A program made the position numbers and the translations under genes. Below the pieces are notes generated by a model. It was not told the origin of the DNA, did not search any database, and saw only the letters and a list, made by a program, of their open reading frames with translations. A DNA stretch of 64,000 nucleotides from assembly GCA_020086605.1 (NCBI GenBank), contig JACBWW010000020.1:12460898-12524897 (forward strand). Reading direction: 5' to 3'. This document shows positions 60,101 to 64,000 of this stretch, piece by piece. Within the stretch, counting starts at the first letter, position 1. Every line of letters starts with the position of its first letter. The DNA comes from Lanius collurio (lineage: Eukaryota; Chordata; Aves; Passeriformes; Laniidae).

Positions 60101-62228
60101 GCTTTGCTTAGAGGACCCACTGCTGATGCCACCTCCTGAGCTTTTGTTTGTGTGGAGGATGAAAATAATGCCATTGTCACAGCTAGAACTTTCAAATGGA
60201 TGAGGAGAAGTGAGCTTCAACAGGATTTTATGTGCCATTAAGCCCTTATGTGAACACTAAATTTTAACAAAAAACTCCCCAGAGGAGGTGCCCCACCACA
60301 GTCTGGTCTCTGCATGTGCAGAAAGCAGAAGGAGAAAAGAGTAGAGCTATCTACTACTATGGCAATGGGGTTTTCTGGCCTTTGGGTACAGCTTTACACC
60401 TCCCACACACAAGTTGGGGAACCTCAGGAAAGCATTGATAAGCCTCATATTAGCACTTCACCTCACAGACACCTGCTCCAGTCCTGGCTCTCCAGGACTA
60501 AGTGCTCATGCTGCTCCAATGCAGACCCCAGAAAGCTGTCAGCCAATTTCCCCTGGATTGCAAGCCCCATCCCCTAGATGTGACAGGAGTGTTCACACTG
60601 TGGGAGCAACTATTTCATAACAAATAGTAAAGCAAACATACGTCTCACTTTTAGCAAGGCTTGATTACACCAATTACTGATGTAAGATGAGCTACCTAAA
60701 TGTATGTCAACTACAGAATAAGGGCCCTTCCATTTGGTTCCACTCTTTGTCAGTGGAACAGTATCAGTATTGTACTTCTGAAGCAAGACAAAACCTGGTT
60801 CCACTCTCTCAAGAAAAACATATCCTCAAAAGGTTGATGCACCCTACCAAAAGCAGAAGGAAGAAGCAGCAGTCACTGCAATTCACTTATCTTTCTAGAG
60901 GAATGTAGATTATTAAAGACTAAATTTGGTTCTGTAGGACTTTCCAAAGTCTAACTACAGTGAGTAGGATTATATACATATATATATATGCATGTAACAA
61001 AAGGGAAGAGGAAAAACTGCTCCCAAGTCTGTGTTTCCTAGCACTGAGGATTCAAAATGTCATCTGAAGCACCTCTGTCTCAGACACTGGCTCATTCTCT
61101 AATTGTGTCAGTGTAATATTCACACAATTACAAACTATAATGAACAAGTCCCACTCTGAAATCTGAGCCTTAAAGGCTACATATGTTATCCAAACATATA
61201 ACTGAATGCTAAGCACATTGGGATTCTTTCCACCACAAATTTATTTAATTACAAATATTCCTAATGTTGCAATAGAAGCATCACATTCAACTAATTATAG
61301 GTCAGAACATTTTTCTACTATATCTTCTGGAAAAGAAATAGCATTTTTCAAAGTTACCCAATTTTCATAGCCTTCAGCAAAATGCTTCAGCTAAATTTCT
61401 TACCTCTATTAGCACAATCTTTACTATTAAGCCATTTGTGTATGTTACTTTTTGACTGACCCTAATCTTCTGACTGACAGGATTATAGACATAATGTGTT
61501 TCCTCAAGAGATTTTTCTACTTACAGAATCAGTCTGCAAACCTCTCACTATCTAAAATATAGCCCATGATTTAATGTCATCCATTTCCACATCCTCAAAA
61601 ACATGAGAGGGAGACCCTATTTCTAGAGGTGGCTCCCCATGGCTCTTTGCCAGCAAAAGTGCTTATGACAGTGAATTACACTCTTCAGAAACCTTACTAG
61701 TTTTTGTAACTAAATTAGGCATTGCTTTGTCACCATTGCCTGAAAATAGTCAGAGACTGGGAGATGCCTGGGTGCCTGGAAGTACTGTTTAAGAAACAGG
61801 CCCTAAGCAAGGCATCTGCAACCCAGATAAAAGCTGGCAAGACTAGCTAATCATATGGATATATTTGGGTCAGGTAGTAAATTCCACATCAGACATTTTC
61901 AATGAAAAAGGCAGTGGAAAGAAGCGTCTACAGCACACACATCTCCACCAGTAAATACATGACAACACAAGCTCCCCAGTAAGGGCAAGCCAAGAGAAGA
62001 TTCACAGCAAGTCTACAGAGAGGGCCTGCAGGGATCAGAGCATCAGGGAAACATGAGGCCAGGCTTAGAGCACATCTTTGGCTCTGCCCAGCTGTAAGTC
62101 ACCTCTTACTGCTTGGTGACACCACAGCACTGCAGTCAGGCACTGATCCTCAGTGTTTTGCCCTACAGCACAAAGGCTGAAAAGAAGCCTTTCCTCCAGT
62201 GAAGCTCCCAACCCAATATCGAGACAGG

Positions 62229-62372
62229 TGAGACTGGCTCAGTTGGATAGAGCTTGGTGTTAGTACTGCCAAGGTTCTGGGTTCAACCCCTGTGTGGGAC
62301 ACTCACTTAAAAGTTGGACTCAATGAACCTTGTGGATCCCTTTCAACTCAGAATATTCCATGATTCTGTGAA
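62229..62372 (+). mobile_element. tRNA-Ile/CR1 composite SINE (TguSINE1-like)
   Basis: The 5' part (about 62229-62302) resembles tRNA-Ile, with an A box TGGCTCAGTTGG and a B box GGTTCAACCCC, the two internal RNA polymerase III promoter elements. It leads into a CR1-like tail: AAGTTGGACTCAATGAACCT, GGATCCCTTTCAACTCAGAA, then TATTCCATGATTCTGTG. This architecture is that of TguSINE1, known from songbirds and mobilised by CR1 machinery. Mismatches in the anticodon arm and the fused tail argue against a working tRNA. Confidence 0.88.
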
Positions 62373-64000
62373 CAGACAAACTCAAGGTATGATTGCGGAT
62401 AAGGCCTTGCCTTTAATTTGTTAGATGCTTCAGCAATCAATTAATAAAACAATACTGCCAAGTTTAACACTCAAGTACAAGTGATTCTCCATCCAACTTT
62501 TACCAAGCTTAAGGACCAAGCAAATTTCTTCCCTTTGAAGAAAGGCCCAGTGCCATGAAGAAGACACAGTAGAACATGTAGCCAGCAATGATGGCTAAAG
62601 AGAAGTAAAATTCAGTTCATATTAATACATGCTGCAAACCCAGGTAAAAAGGAGCAGAAGAAATGCATATTCTTCTATACTCCCTATACCGAAAACAGAC
62701 TTATCCAGTAATGCAGATGGGATGATGATTTATTTTTCCAATCACCCATACATAAGACACCAGAGCATGCAAAATGGCCTTTACACAAAGTTGTGTAATG
62801 ATGAAACCAGGATGATAATTTTTTTACATTATAAAATGCAGCCAGATATAGCTGTAATAATAATTTTTTTAATTATCAGTCTTCAATTGACAACGTTATA
62901 CATAGAAGAGAAAGGCAAAATATTTATTCTACAGTTAGATGGAAAAATGTTCTCTCATAACCAACACAAAGAACAGTCGCTCAGTGCCTGACATTTTTTG
63001 TGAATATTTCCCAGAATTACTGGTGTCAGTGTCTGTCCAGTGCAGCTAGAAGTGTTTTTAAATATTTAAAAGTAGAAAAGAATAAGCATTTTTTAGCTTA
63101 AATTTGTCATTAATATTTTTGGCATGAATTTTTACAAAACATGATCATGGATCTTGTCAGGATATGAGCATCATAGTGATGCCTTAGGATTTTAGCTAAT
63201 TCCAGCTCTCCGTAATACCAGGGGCATTTGCACAATTTCTTCTGAGTTACCTGATGCTGACTATAGCATTGAACTGGGGTCTGATCCAGCCTGACAGTTT
63301 CTGTGTCTCTTTGCACTTAACCAGATAGAACTAAAAATACAATAAAAAACCAAACAATACAGAGACATTTCTGGTGATCCACTGAAGAGACAGTTTTTTT
63401 TAAAAATGAGATTTTCCCCTTTTTTAACCACAGTGGCAAAATAAATCTACTTGGTAGTTTTTTCATATTATAATCAAATCTGCAATCATGGAAAACAGAC
63501 AAACCCACTCTTTTTGTTTTCCCCTAGAGTTTTCTGTAGCAGTCATTTCCAATGCATTTGTTAAGCAGAAGTCGGCTGGAACCAAGAAAACAGGAGCTAA
63601 CCTGCTGCTCCTCTGATCTGAGTGTCCAAAGAACAAGGATTTGTTGCAGTCATTGGTTTTCTACCTGCCTGAGGCATTCAACTGTATCTAGCACAATGAT
63701 GCTGGAAAGCATTCATGAGTGAATACACAATAACATTTGTATGTTTACAGCATCTTTGAAAGGTGTGGGTGGGGCAATTTCTCTATTGTGTGTTTCCAGA
63801 GCAAGTCAAACCCATTAATTAAATTCATGTTCTTGTCCTGCTTCAAAAGTAAAAACACAGATGATTTATGGGCACTGACAGCTGCAGAACCAGAAGCTGG
63901 TTTTGCTCACTCCCTGTCCTTAATTAATTTTGAAGCATCTGGATAGGCTGATTTCTCAGATTCTGATCATACAAAAGGCTACACATCCTGAATTTCTACA

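Larger units (their letters stand above)
40796..64000. other. Intergenic region downstream of NWD2
   Basis: About 23 kb with no convincing coding exon on either strand. Contents I can support are the CR1 at 41344, the homopolymer and tandem repeats near 45.1 kb, the GC-richer patch near 44.5 kb, short TA tracts and the SINE at 62229. In human the next genes after NWD2 are, as I recall, C4orf19 and RELL1; I find no coding sequence of either here. The longest reading frame (50238-50714) has no recognisable features and a competing frame on the other strand. Confidence 0.7.

Noticed and set aside
62229..62302. Possible tRNA-Ile gene
   Set aside because: A and B boxes are present, but the anticodon arm and acceptor pairing are degraded and a CR1-like tail is fused directly to it; it is the head of a SINE.

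Overview
The window is vertebrate nuclear DNA, most likely from a passerine bird. It carries several CR1 LINE fragments, a solo retroviral LTR, and a composite SINE with a tRNA-Ile-like head and a CR1-like tail (TguSINE1 type, known from songbirds). It is AT-rich and gene-poor, and its one gene is split by GT-AG introns. I see no prokaryotic genes, operons, CRISPR arrays or functional RNA genes.

The only protein-coding gene I can support is NWD2 (NACHT and WD repeat domain-containing protein 2, KIAA1239) on the + strand. Six coding exons lie in the window: 8371-8459, 13203-13319, 30748-30948, 32511-32655, 32965-33554 and 35143-39078. They join without a frame break and encode 1,692 residues including one split Asp codon. 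The first coding exon (about 50 residues) and the promoter lie upstream of base 1. The protein has a DUF4062-type N-terminus, a NACHT-type P-loop NTPase and a long WD40 region. The last exon alone carries 1,311 codons. A 3' UTR of about 1.7 kb probably ends just after an AATAAA at 40770.

Layout: 1-8370 is the end of intron 1, with the LTR (4813-5447, minus strand) and a CR1 fragment (about 6285-6700). 8371-39078 is the gene body; intron 2 holds a second CR1, and intron 3 (17.4 kb) holds a third plus a (CCCCTG)11 array. 39079 to about 40795 is the 3' UTR. From about 40.8 to 64 kb no convincing exon is visible. That stretch holds a CR1 fragment (41344-41515), an A-run followed by a short tandem repeat (45051-45156), a somewhat CpG-richer patch (44.16-44.83 kb) and the SINE (62229-62372).

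I found no undescribed multi-gene system. The most interesting items are the gene itself (a STAND-type NTPase of poorly known function), a possible intronic polyadenylation isoform that would cut the NTPase domain, the potential quadruplex-forming hexamer array in intron 3, and an unassigned GC-richer patch downstream that might be regulatory.
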